64,000 nucleotides of DNA from Kovacikia minuta CCNUW1. Lineage in GTDB: Bacteria; Cyanobacteriota; Cyanobacteriia; Leptolyngbyales; Leptolyngbyaceae. This document shows, one piece after another, positions 8,332 through 17,956 of this stretch. The notes beneath the pieces were generated by a model. The model made no database searches. It was not told the DNA's origin and was given only the letters and a program-made list of their open reading frames with translations. Every line of letters starts with the position of its first letter. Position 1 is the stretch's first letter. The stretch is from assembly GCF_020091585.1 (NCBI RefSeq), contig NZ_CP083582.1, positions 6,396,536 through 6,460,535 of the forward strand, read 5' to 3'. The position numbers were made by a program, and so were the translations under genes.

Positions 8332-9422
8332 TATGCCAGCGGCAACCAGAACCGAAAAATACTTCCCTGACCGAGTTTGCTTTCAACCTCAATTGAGCCG
8401 CCCTGTAGCTCCACCAAACGGCGAGAAATGGCTAAACCAATGCCCGTGCCGCCGGAGTGGCGATCGCGCGATCGGTCCGACCTCCAGAACCGTTCGAAAA
8501 TATGGGGTAAATCCTCTGGTGCAATTCCATGACCTGTATCGGTTACGGAAATCCAAAGTTTGCCGATTTCACTCCAGGCGCGGATGGTAATTGAACCTTC
8601 GCTGGTATAACGCAGGGCATTTCCCATCAAATTCATCAACACCTGCTCTACCCGCTCCGGATCAGCAAGTGCCAGTGGTAAGTCAGAGGGACAATCGAGA
8701 ACCAGGGATGGACCTTCCTCAAGTAGTTGGTCAGAAAACTTTTGCACCAGTGCAGCCAGTAGCGGACGAACCTCCAATGGCTGACTCCGGATGGGTAGAT
8801 AGCCAGCTTCCGCCTGAGAAAGCTCCTGCAAATCGTTCACCAATCTGTGTAAACGCCCCGTTTCCTTCGCAAGCCGCTGGTAGATATCTACGGATGGTTC
8901 GATCGTGCCATCTGCTAGACCTTCCAGATAACCTTCCAGGACGGTGAGGGGAGTGCGAAGTTCGTGGGTCAGGTCACCCACCAGCTCACGCCGACGTTGC
9001 TCCACTCCTTCGAGGTTGGCTGCCATCCGGTTGAAGCTAATGGATAAGCGATTGAGTTCAGGAATGTCGCTGTTGGGTAACCGCTCTTCCAGGTTCCCGG
9101 CAGCCACTTTCTGGGTGACTTCTTCAATCCGAATCAACGGTTGCATAATTCGCTTTGACACCAGGTAGCTCAACCATCCTGCTGCTGAACCACCCACTGC
9201 AACTGACCAGAATGCGCCCCGGCTCCAGGCAAACTCAAATCCTTCAACCAGCTGTTCCCGCACCAGGTACAGGTTAAACCCCCTACCCTCCAGCTTCTGA
9301 AGATGCAGAACAAACAGACGGGGCGTAAAGACCTTACTGACGGTCAACAGGGTACTTAAGCCCACAATCATAACGGTCAGATGGGAAAGAAAAAGCCGCG
9401 ATCGTAGTCCAGGTCGGCGCAT
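8331..9422 (-). CDS. HAMP-type sensor histidine kinase
   Basis: A 363-residue membrane kinase. Membrane segments lie at about residues 10-30 and 65-90 with a short external loop, then a HAMP domain (SKRIMQPLIRIEE), an intact DHp motif (DLTHELRTPL, His at about 150) and a full HATPase_c domain with N box (LMGNALRYT), G1 (DTGHGIAP), F box (IFERFWR) and G2 (GGTGIGLAIS). It resembles BaeS/PhoR-like kinases that phosphorylate OmpR-type regulators. Normally such a kinase has its regulator just upstream; here that side (9423-10394) holds only repeats and a dead nuclease gene, so it is an orphan in this window. The start at 9422 matches the family length. Confidence 0.9.
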   Translation of the reverse strand: MRRPGLRSRLFLSHLTVMIVGLSTLLTVSKVFTPRLFVLHLQKLEGRGFNLYLVREQLVEGFEFAWSRGAFWSVAVGGSAAGWLSYLVSKRIMQPLIRIEEVTQKVAAGNLEERLPNSDIPELNRLSISFNRMAANLEGVEQRRRELVGDLTHELRTPLTVLEGYLEGLADGTIEPSVDIYQRLAKETGRLHRLVNDLQELSQAEAGYLPIRSQPLEVRPLLAALVQKFSDQLLEEGPSLVLDCPSDLPLALADPERVEQVLMNLMGNALRYTSEGSITIRAWSEIGKLWISVTDTGHGIAPEDLPHIFERFWRSDRSRDRHSGGTGIGLAISRRLVELQGGSIEVESKLGQGSIFRFWLPLA

Positions 9423-9560
9423 GAGGGGAGTTGTGAATTGAGAGTAAAATCTTTTACAGTGCAGTCATGAGTTCGTTTCCTGTTAGGCTTGAAAGCTTCG
9501 CCTCCTTTTCATCAGTCTCGATCGCCCGCTCTACTCCTGTTTTAGCAATTTCTATCAGTA

Positions 9561-9732
9561 CGATCGCCCCCACGTAAGCTGGGTTGACGACAGGAAACCC
9601 AACATTATCCCCCCAGAAGTGAATGATTCAATGATACAATCTCGTCCTTAATCATTCGACTCATTATTCCTTCTAAAGCTCATGGATGTTAGGTTTCGCA
9701 AACTCAACCCAACCTGCGAGCGGGGGCGATCG
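9561..9732. repeat. 172-bp imperfect inverted repeat (MITE-like)
   Basis: Arms of about 45 bp: the left reads CGATCGCCCCC...GGGTTGA...GAAACCCAACAT, and the complement of the right arm reads CGATCGCCCCC...GGGTTGA...GAAACCTAACAT. HIP1-like CGATCG sits at both outer ends. It shares the GGGTTGA/GAAACCCAAC words with 7532-7602. No coding capacity is seen; 9423-9560 holds nothing else. Confidence 0.6.
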
Positions 9733-9852
9733 TGGTATTCGTTGAAGCACTTCTTCTAGGTTCATACAAACTTCAAACCTCAACTGTCTTGTTTGATTGC
9801 ATGAAGGGTAATCTACCCGATCGCTCCAATGCCCATTGCCATTACTGATGCA

Positions 9853-10394
9853 ATGACAACCCTGGCTGATTCAGAAAACCGCTTTAACCTGACCAGAATG
9901 GAGGATAAGGCTTTTACGACCCACCGTTTCGAGTCCGGGCAGAGGAATCCGTACAGTTGACGCTAGAGGATGGAGAAGAGGCGCTACAAGGACGAATTGA
10001 TGGGTTGATGTTGCTGGATCAGCTCTGGGTGGTGGTGTTGGAATCCAGGAAAACAGCACTGTCAGTCTGGACAGCTTTGCCCCAAACGCTGGCTTACAGC
10101 CAGTTTCATTTGGATTAGCCACACCCCACACCCCACACCCCATACCCCACTTCACAAGACTGTGGCTTATTGATCTGAAAACCGCTGTATTTAATGGCAA
10201 CCCCCCAACCCCAGCAACCCAGTTTTGGCATGGTAACGAATGGCGATGATATTTTGTTTGTCAAACTGGTGCAAACTGAACCGCGCTTGTATGCTCTATC
10301 AAGAGTGTTCGCACCGCTCATTTCTAGTCAGGAAGTCTACAGCGTTTTGCAAATTCTGAAGCGTATTCGTCAGAGGATTGGAGAAGGAGTATGA
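9853..10394 (+). pseudogene. remnant of a type I restriction-like PD-(D/E)XK nuclease gene
   Basis: Pieces of one protein are spread over two frames. ATG 9853 starts MTTLADSENRFNLTR; the frame then changes to GFYDPPFRVRAEESVQLTL, then RIDGLMLLDQLWVVVLESR (a nuclease core, with the usual ESK motif as ESR), ending at TAG after TLAYSQFHLD. After a CCACACC heptamer array (10119-10150) the C-terminal part continues from 10194: QQPSFGMVTNGDDILFVKL and LSRVFAPLISSQEVYSVLQILKR, ending at 10394. A middle part also seems to be missing. The family is annotated as restriction endonuclease subunit R in cyanobacteria and mostly stands alone. The gene looks dead. Confidence 0.65.
10119..10150. repeat. CCACACC heptamer array inside the nuclease remnant
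   Basis: About four copies of CCCACAC. The 25 bases before it (10096-10120) match 21 of 25 bases before the array at 22379, so array and flank appear to have moved together. Confidence 0.75.
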
Positions 10395-10681
10395 ATTTAT
10401 GAGGATGTTAGAGGGGAATACTTCAATCTGAGTCTCGCAAATATGCTGGGAAAGGGCAGTGGTGTGTGTATCGAGACAAATGCTTTCACCTGGCGAAGTG
10501 CGATCGCTTCCGTCCCTCCTTCTCAACTCAAAACCCTTCCCCTGCCAATCCTATCTCACCTCCTTTTTCGCAGCTATTGTGAAGCATCCTATCGGGTGAG
10601 CCAGGTCTAAATTCTACACATCTATAATGAGAGTTAAAAGTGTTGCAGTGTCACACACAGCATTAAAAACAGTTAAAAACT
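10395..10681. promoter_or_regulatory. promoter region of RHH-PAS gene
   Basis: No gene in this 287-bp gap. A TATAAT (10623-10628) lies 53 bp before the RHH-PAS start, and GTGTTGCAG at 10640-10648 is shared with the palindrome upstream of the second RHH-PAS gene. Confidence 0.4.
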
Positions 10682-11788
10682 ATGGTGAGTAAAACGATTA
10701 CATTCCGGTTTCCGGAAGAAGTTATCGAAGCGATTGAAGCTCGGGCAAAAGCGACCGGAAGTAATCGAACTGCCGTTTTAATGCAAGCGCTGGCTCAAGC
10801 CTATGGGCTGCCGTCTCCCACTGCTGCCCCCATTTCGACGACAACCCTGCAACAACAGTTTCAGACTCTAGAACAACAAGTTGTAACCGTGTTGGAGCAA
10901 ATTTCTGAGTCTGTCAGTACGTTGAAGCAAAATGCAGTGATTGCAGCCCAGGCAGGTGCATTGCAACACAGACATATTCTAATTGAGGAACCCACAGAAA
11001 GAGGGGAGCTGGCGCGATCGCCCCAGGAATTTCCATTGATCGCCCACTTTGAACATAAAGCAAAGATGCTGGATCAGATCCTGTCTGCGACACCGGATCT
11101 GGTGCTGGTTCAAGACCGATTAGGACGGTTCGCCTATGTCAACTTTGCTGGCGCAAGGGCATTGGGGTTTGAGCAAAGCTATTTTCTAGGGAAGACTTGC
11201 TCTGAATTGGGAACAACCCCAGACATCGAAGACCTGTTTTCTGCCAAATGTGAAACTGTATTTACCACGGGACGCCCCGTCAATGGGGAAATTAGCATCC
11301 CTGCACTCTATGAAACGAGAGATTATGAGTACATTCTGAGTCCCATTTATAGCGGTGACAGCAGCATTGAGGCAGTGGTTTGCACCGCCAGGGATATTAC
11401 AGAACGGAAACTTGCCGAAGTTGCCCTCCGAAAGTCGGAAGAGGAATACCGCAACCTGTTTGAACTGGCAAATGACTCTATCTTCATCATTGATGCCTCA
11501 ACCAATCGCATTCTCAATGCAAACCGGAATGCTGCCAGAAGGTTGGGTTATACTCGTCGCGAATTGCTGCAACTTTCTTTTGCCGATGTTGAGGCGCAAC
11601 GAATTGATCAGGAAACACTCAATAGTGAATTACAGAAAATCGGCAGCGTTGTTTATGAACATAAATTGCGCCGCAAAGATGGCACTGAGATCCCGGTTGA
11701 GATTAGCAGCCGTTTGATTGAATCGGGTGAACAGCTTGCCCTTCAAAGCTTTGTCCGCGATCTTGTTCGCCCCCAGGAAAGTGATTAG
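10682..11788 (+). CDS. ribbon-helix-helix protein with two PAS domains
   Basis: A 368-residue protein. Residues 1-45 fit a ribbon-helix-helix (CopG/MetJ) DNA-binding fold: strand KTITFRFP, helix EEVIEAIEARAKATG, then SNRTAVLMQALAQAYG. A coiled-coil linker (55-90) is followed by PAS 1 (about 130-245, ILSATPDLVLVQDRLGRF) and PAS 2 (about 250-362, NDSIFIIDASTNRILNAN), each ending in the DIT(E)RK-type connector. It ends right after PAS 2, with no kinase, GGDEF or other output, so the RHH is the only effector: a sensory one-component regulator is likely. Ligand is unknown. The 1433-residue protein at 17957 has the same N-terminal plan and closely similar first two PAS domains. Confidence 0.8.
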   Translation: MVSKTITFRFPEEVIEAIEARAKATGSNRTAVLMQALAQAYGLPSPTAAPISTTTLQQQFQTLEQQVVTVLEQISESVSTLKQNAVIAAQAGALQHRHILIEEPTERGELARSPQEFPLIAHFEHKAKMLDQILSATPDLVLVQDRLGRFAYVNFAGARALGFEQSYFLGKTCSELGTTPDIEDLFSAKCETVFTTGRPVNGEISIPALYETRDYEYILSPIYSGDSSIEAVVCTARDITERKLAEVALRKSEEEYRNLFELANDSIFIIDASTNRILNANRNAARRLGYTRRELLQLSFADVEAQRIDQETLNSELQKIGSVVYEHKLRRKDGTEIPVEISSRLIESGEQLALQSFVRDLVRPQESD

Positions 11789-11960
11789 CGAATTTATAGC
11801 GGAAGGCAGAAGGCGATGTTTTCCTCCCCTTCTGTCTTCTGCCTTAACAACAGATTGAATTATCCCAAATTGAATAGTCTTCATGGCACATCAACATCCT
11901 GTAAGGGCGTTTGGCCAAACGCCCCTACCCGATCTGTCGCGTTTTCAATTCAAATTGGTA
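11789..11960. other. convergent gap with heptamer-like GCAGAAGGC and GTTTGGCCAAACGC words
   Basis: It contains a self-complementary GGGCGTTTGGCCAAACGCCC at about 11907-11926, a perfect 20-bp palindrome that could end transcription from both sides. Confidence 0.5.
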
Positions 11961-12884
11961 TTAGGACTTGCTACAAAGACTAGGAGCGATCGCCTGTGCA
12001 AACTTCAAATGAACACGCAAAGCAGTTTTGACCTGTTTGAACTCCGCTTCTAGCTGGGGCAACTTCTCAACTGCTGCTTGAGTTTCTCCCCGGCGTCCAA
12101 TTGCTTCTAGCTGCTGGCACAAACCAGAAAAACCATAGGCACCCAAAAAAGTGCTACTACTTCTGAGTGTATTGGCTGCAAGTTCTAGCGCGATCGGGTC
12201 TTCCTGATCGATCGCGGTTTCAATGGTTTGAATATATTTGGTTGCTTCCACCATATAGCAATGAATGATTTCAGCAACGTGTTCTGAACCGACCATTTCA
12301 TACAATGCCTCCAGCGGTTGATTTGCCAACACGGGGGAAATGGGTGAAACGTCAATCGGAGGGGTTGCTTCTTGCCTGATACACGGGGCAGCAGAGATTC
12401 TGGAATACACAGGCTCCTCAAGCGGCTGGCATTTGGTCAGGGCACGCGCCAATTCTTCCAGGTGAATGGGTTTACAAAGATAGTCATCCATTCCAGCATT
12501 CAAACACTCATCCCGATCGCTTGCCATTGTCTTAGCAGTGACCGCAATGATGCGGGTTTCTTCCCACTGTTGTCGCAACCAGCGGGTTGCCTCAATCCCA
12601 TCCATTCTGGGCATCCGAATATCCATCAACACAACGTCATAGAGACGCCGCTGTAAAGCTTCTAGAACCTCTAAACCATTGCTAGCCACATCCGCTTGAT
12701 AACCCAGTTCCTGTAATTGCGCCAGCATCAATTTCTGATTCACCAAATTATCTTCTGCAATCAGAATCTTTAGCGGGAGCCATTGCGCCAGTGTGAAATT
12801 ACTTCCAGAGAAATTGGAATCAGATGCGGGATACTGGTGCCACGTTAACCTCCACAAGTCACTAATGGAATTGAACAAACACAC
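11961..12884 (-). CDS. response regulator with Hpt-like domain lacking its histidine
   Basis: A 307-residue protein with a receiver domain (about 38-155; acidic pair in IAEDN, phosphoacceptor in VVLMDIRMP, conserved Lys in CKPIH) and an Hpt-like helical bundle (about 195-290). The Hpt motif reads AANTLRSSSTFLGA; asparagine stands where the phosphoacceptor histidine belongs (codon AAT). The receiver looks functional. The start is GTG at 12884, and the 35 residues before the receiver look random, so this may be the 3' remainder of a hybrid kinase or a stand-alone gene with an uncertain start. It follows the chemoreceptor gene on the same strand after a stem-loop, and may receive or sink phosphate in that pathway (inference). 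Confidence 0.75.
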   Translation of the reverse strand: MCLFNSISDLWRLTWHQYPASDSNFSGSNFTLAQWLPLKILIAEDNLVNQKLMLAQLQELGYQADVASNGLEVLEALQRRLYDVVLMDIRMPRMDGIEATRWLRQQWEETRIIAVTAKTMASDRDECLNAGMDDYLCKPIHLEELARALTKCQPLEEPVYSRISAAPCIRQEATPPIDVSPISPVLANQPLEALYEMVGSEHVAEIIHCYMVEATKYIQTIETAIDQEDPIALELAANTLRSSSTFLGAYGFSGLCQQLEAIGRRGETQAAVEKLPQLEAEFKQVKTALRVHLKFAQAIAPSLCSKS

Positions 12885-12889
12885 TAAAA

Positions 12890-12919
12890 GCTGAAAGCTG
12901 ACAACTATCAGCTTTCAGC
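12890..12919. terminator. stem-loop between chemoreceptor and receiver/Hpt genes
   Basis: A perfect 12-bp stem (GCTGAAAGCTGA) with a 6-base loop, in the 54-bp space between two co-oriented genes. No T tract follows; it may attenuate or process the transcript. Confidence 0.5.
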
Positions 12920-12938
12920 CATTAATCCAAAGGAACCG

Positions 12939-15900
12939 TTATCCCTCAACTTTGAAAGCTCCCACCGATGCCTGCAACTCTTGAGCGATGGTAGCTGTTC
13001 GTTGCAAAGACCTGGAAATTTTGCCAGATGACTCTGAGGTTAGATGGGAGACCTGAACCACTTCCTGCATCAATTTGGATACCTCTTCAGATGTTTGGAT
13101 TTGCGATACGGTTGCCTCTGAAATTGACTTCACCAGATGATCAATTTGCTGCGATACCTCCAAAATTTGGTTCAGACTTTGCTTCGTATCCTCGACCAAG
13201 TGAGTTCCTTCAACGACTTTGAAAATACTCTTTTCCATCGCTTCAATCACCTGCCCAGTTTCCGTTTGAATGGTGGATACAATTTCTTCAATTTCACTGG
13301 TTGCAGCAGCGGATTTGATTGCAAGTTCACCGATTTCCTCGGCAACGACTGAAAAGCCCTGCCCCTCCTGTCCAGCACGAGCCGCTTCAATCCCGGCATT
13401 TATCGACAGCAGGTTTGTTTGCAGAGCAATTTTCTCAATCAGCGACACCACTTTTGAAATCTGTTGGGAGGACTCACCCAACCGTTTCATTTTCTTTGCG
13501 GTATCACCAATCATTTCGCGCAAACCCATAATATTTTGCACGGTCAGATCCATTGCCGTTTCGCCTTCCTCCACCGTTGTAGAAGCATGGCTGGCAACCT
13601 GAGCTGCCAACTGTGCATTCTCGGCAACCGCCTGAATCGATCGGGTCATTTGTTCCATTGAATGCAGGGTTCGGGTTGTCTCCTCTGCCTGTTTAAGCGA
13701 AGTGTTTGCCAGGTGATAAATCGCGGTCTGATCTGCGTTCAATGCATCGCTTACCTGCAACACAGATTGTTTAACGTGGATGACAATTTGTCCCAAATTC
13801 TCCACGATCGAGTTGAAGAAGTCAGCAACCGTCCCAATTTCTCCGACCGTCACCTCTGCCCGTACCGTCAAATCTCCTCTGGCAGCACCCTCGACCCGAC
13901 TTAACAGATCAACCAGTTGCCGCTGAAGCGACTCCTTTTGCTGGCGCTGTTCTTCTGCCAGGAGCGTTGCCTGTTTTGCAGACCGTTCCCGTTGTTCCAG
14001 GAGGGTTGCAGCGATCGAGCGCCAACGCAATTTGGTTAGCAACCTGGGCGAATAAATCAATTTCAACCTGTTCCCAGTTGCGCGGAGCAGAGCAATGGTG
14101 GGCAATTAACAACCCCAACAACTGCTCTCCCTGCAAAATGGGAGCAACCAGATTGGCTCTGACCGCAAACGGTTCGAGTTGGTTCAGATGGCAGGTTGTT
14201 AGATTGGCTTTGTAGATATCAGGGGTTGCCTGAACCCGACCTCGTTTGTACTTTTCCACATAGTCTCCGGCAAAGCAAGGATCATAAATTTGGGCACCCA
14301 GCGCCCGTGGAAAGCCATCAACCACCGACTCAGCCGTAATCGTTCCCTTCCAGTTTTGATCAAACAGGTAGACGATGATGCGGTCTGTTTTTAAGAGTTG
14401 GCGGATCTGGAACAACGGTAAGTGCGCCAGCACCGCCTCAGAGGTGTTGGCTTGGGTGAGCTGCAACGTAATGTCTCGCAGCAGTTGCGATCGCTCCGCC
14501 TCAACGGCTGCGGCTCGGTGTGCTTGTTTGGCTGCCATTTCTTTTTGGTGCAAGAGGTTGCAGCGATCCAACGCCAGGGCAACCTGATTCGCGATCTGAG
14601 CGACCAGATCAATCTCAATTTGCTCCCAGTTGCGGGGGGCAGAGCATTGATGGGCAATCAATAACCCCAACAACTGCTCTCCCTGCAAAATGGGGGCAAC
14701 CAGATTGGCTTTGACCGCAAACGGTTCAAGTTGGTTTAAGTGACATGGGGTCAGCCCTGCTTCATAGATGTTGGAAACTGCCTGAACCCTGCCCTGTTTG
14801 TACTTTTCCACATAGTCTTCGGCAAAGCAGGGGTCATAAATTACCGCTCCCAGGGCATGGGGAAATCCTTTTTCAACCGACTCAGCCGTGATGGTTCCTT
14901 GCCAGTTTTCGTCGAACCGATAAATCAAAACCCGATCGACCTTTAGGAGTTCTCGGATTTGAAACAGCGGCAACTGGGCTAGAACGGCGTCAGAAGTATC
15001 CGCCTGGGTCAGGCGTTGGGTGACATCCCGCAGAAGATGCGATCGCGCTAGCTCCATCTCCCGTTTCTGAACCAACACCATCCGATCGAGCGTTACCCCC
15101 AACTGGGCTGCCAACTGCCGCATAAAGTTAATTTCCCGCTCCTGCCAGGGGTGGATGGCAGCACAATGGTGGGCAATTAATAATCCAAATAACTGCCCTT
15201 CATGCAGAATCGGGACGACCAAATTTGCCCTAACTTGCAGACGTTCCATCAATCTCACATGGTCTGGATGAAACCCCGCATTAAAGACATCATTCGTGGC
15301 AACGACCCGATCGGTTTGATAGGCATCCAGAATCGATTCTGGAATACAGGCATCTTCGATTTCATCGTTGAGTGCCTGAATCCAGCCTGGCGCTACGGAT
15401 TCGTGGGAAATATAACCGCTCCAGTCAGACTTGAACCGATAGATAACGATGCGCTCAACCGCCAGAATTTGGCGCGCTTCCGTCAAAGCGGTGTTAAAGA
15501 GCCTGTTCACATCCAACTCATGCAGCGTGCGGGTGTTGGTAATGGAGGTCAACAACCGAAATTGTTCCGCTGCGATCGTCTGCTCCTGGGAAAAATCCTT
15601 CACTTTACTCGCTAAGTGATTCAACGTTTGAGCCAGGGTTTGAATTTCCTGAGTCCCCTGGGGAACGACCACCCGATCCATTTCCCCAGCGGTAATTTGT
15701 TCTGCCACCCCTGCCAGATCGCGCAATGGTGTGGTAAATTTCCTGACAAAGTAGAAAATTATGGCGCTGGCGGCACCTGCCAGAACCAGGGAAACCAGGG
15801 TGCAGATGAGCAGAAACCGAGAACTCGCTGCCGTCACTTCTGAACGGTTCACAGAAGCAACGGCAACCCAGTCCGTCTGCGGAATCGTTGCAACCGAGTA

Positions 15901-17250
15901 TTGCCGCCCTTGATGCATAAATGAAGCGGTCAGCGTTGCATCGCCGGAAGTTTGTCCGCCAGGGACAACACTCAGTTCCTGGAGCGAATACTGTGCTTTG
16001 ATCTTTGCCACCTGATCGGGGCTCAACGACGTTTTCATCGCTTTCACCAGGGCTGCGGCAATCTTTTCAACCGCGCTGCCGCCGATAGCCGATTGGGCAC
16101 CAGCCGCGCCCTGGGCTGAGATCGTGGCAATCACTCGCCCACTCTCTGGACTCAGCAGTTGGATTTGTTGAGAGCGGTTAATGTTGGTCTGGTTCAAATA
16201 GCCAGACATCTGATTAAACCTAGTTGCGGGTAGTACCGCCCGAATTACCCCCAAAAATTCGCTGGATTCTGGATCAACGATCGCCCGACTAATTCCAATG
16301 GTGAGCGTATTGGTAGACTTGTCCAACTCAGGTTGAGTCGTCTGCTTTAACGTTTTTGTTTTTTTCCACCAGTCCTGGTTCTGCTGTTGGGCAGCAACCG
16401 TGGGCTTGTTGGCTGCGATCGTTCTCCCCTGCTGATCGGTCAAGATCAATTCAGGTATCCCAACGGCTGTCGCAGCACTCTTTAAGTAATCATTCAAAGC
16501 TGGATTCGACTGAAGAGACTGGCTATCCTGGGGCTGCCCTATCTGTTCTGGGGCAGGCTGCTCCGGTGAATCTAACTTTGCCTGCTCATTACTCCGGTGT
16601 GTTGCATCGATAATCCAGGGATTGGTCGCGATCGTCTCCGGCGTTTGCACCGCCTGTTTCAGCACCTTAGCCGTCGCTTCACTGGATAAAACAGAAAAAT
16701 CCTGGAGTTGCTGTTTAAGCTGTCCCTCTGATTGTTGCTGAAACAGTTTATAGCCAACTGCATTTGCCACAGCCAGAGGCACCAGCACCGTAGGGAGCAC
16801 CCTTCGCAGAAACAAACGACGGGTATCTGGATTTTGCCGTTTTCCAACCTGTGGAATGGCTTGAATCAAGGGTTGCTGCCTATCCGCAGCCCCAACCTGA
16901 ATCATCCCCAGCTCATCGTCATAACCCACTACAGTTTCCGGGATCGGATACCCCTCGGAAAACTCTTTCACCCGATTGGATTTTGAATGGTGTTGCTCTC
17001 CAAAAGTATCGGTAATGTCAGTTCGGTTAACCATGTACAAAATTCCAGCGAATGTGAATGCGTAAACTGTCGATTCATTAGGGATAAGCACCCGTCGGAT
17101 TGAGCGGAGGGAACCGGGGTAAGCTCTTTCCAGTACCAACGATGAATGACAAATGATTGGAACCAACGACCAATAATCTTCAATTTGCCACGGTGACGCA
17201 GCGATCCCATCTGGATGATGAAAAAGGCTTTTGAAGGAACCCTTTTTCAC
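12939..17250 (-). CDS. phototaxis-type chemoreceptor: dCache-like, HAMP, three GAF (two DXCF cyanobacteriochrome), MCP domain; frameshifted near 14004
   Basis: One gene in two frames. The N-terminal frame (13909-17250) has a membrane helix ([16 protein letters not shown]), a periplasmic sensor region, a second helix ([22 protein letters not shown]), HAMP, and three GAF domains. GAF2 and GAF3 each carry DPCF (codons near 14828 and 14278) and a TPCH/TTCH motif (near 14745 and 14192), the two cysteines of DXCF cyanobacteriochromes that bind a bilin and usually sense blue/green or teal. GAF1 has DACI and PDH, so it lacks the chromophore cysteine. The methyl-accepting output (hairpin tip [17 protein letters not shown]) lies in the next frame, 12939-14105. 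Removing one G from GGG at 14003-14005 gives a continuous [14 protein letters not shown]. The start may be 17034 (MVNRTDITD) instead of 17250. Similar to PixJ/TaxD1; no cheA or cheW is in the window. Confidence 0.85.
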
Positions 17251-17264
17251 AAAACCCTCTAACG

Positions 17265-17627
17265 TCAGGGATGATCTAGAACTGCGATAGATGCGATCGG
17301 GGAAGCACTGCTAAGAACTCGTCTGCAAACCTTACAGGCTGCGATAGACCCCCCACCCGTTAAAATTTCAAGCCCAGCGGGACCTCCCACCGCAGCCCCA
17401 GCCTTAGCCATCTCAGCCGTCACATACTCAACACAGCAATTAAAATCCGCCGTTGATTGTAAATGCGTATCGGGATGGTCATCTTTCCAGGCTTCAGCCA
17501 CAAAAAATGCCAGATTTTCGAGAATTGGGTCAAAATCGACGGAAGGTATTTCCTCATCAGCCCTTGGAGCTTGTTCCCGTAAGTCGGAACAACCAATGAC
17601 CTGCTCTAGTTCGTCAGAAAAACTCAT
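17265..17627 (-). CDS. hypothetical 120-residue protein upstream of the chemoreceptor
   Basis: An acidic N-terminal half (SFSDELEQVIGCSDL, then DEEIPSVDFDPILENLAFFVAEAWKDD) and a glycine-rich C-terminal half with CKVCRR and a CC pair; not recognised. It ends 14 bp before the longest chemoreceptor frame and is probably co-transcribed with it. An alternative start 15 bp upstream (MGFSIM) exists. No ribosome site distinguishes them. Confidence 0.5.
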   Translation of the reverse strand: MSFSDELEQVIGCSDLREQAPRADEEIPSVDFDPILENLAFFVAEAWKDDHPDTHLQSTADFNCCVEYVTAEMAKAGAAVGGPAGLEILTGGGSIAACKVCRRVLSSASPIASIAVLDHP

Positions 17628-17712
17628 GATGCTAAAACCCAAGCAAACTTTCTCTTTGCACCCGCTTGTAATTGGTAGACTTCCCAGGTAGACAAATCAA
17701 AGATGCCTGTTT

Positions 17713-17743
17713 TGCAACACGCGTGTTGCAGTTCCTTTATAAT
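17713..17743 (+). promoter_or_regulatory. 18-bp palindrome next to a TATAAT box
   Basis: TGCAACACGCGTGTTGCA (17713-17730) is a perfect palindrome followed 8 bp later by TATAAT (17738-17743) in the divergent gap 17628-17956. Its half GTGTTGCAG also occurs in the promoter of the first RHH-PAS gene (10640). It could be the operator of the RHH proteins. Confidence 0.5.
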
Positions 17744-17956
17744 TCTTATATAAGTGGCGAAGGAAGTAATTCCTGAAAGAACTTGCAGAAGCTTGAACAA
17801 AACCCAGCGGACTTAAAGTTATCGTGTAGTTTCAATTCTGTGTGGTTTCTTTGTCTCATAGTAAGAGGTTGGCTTGGGTGCTGTTTCTGCGTTCTTTACC
17901 CTTGATTCGCCAGATTGTCTGTGGTTTGAAGCTGCTCTCCTAAACGTCTTATCCCA

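Noticed and set aside
15150-15560. GAF1 as a third cyanobacteriochrome
   Set aside because: It has DACI and PDH instead of DPCF and a Cys-His pair, so no bilin cysteine.
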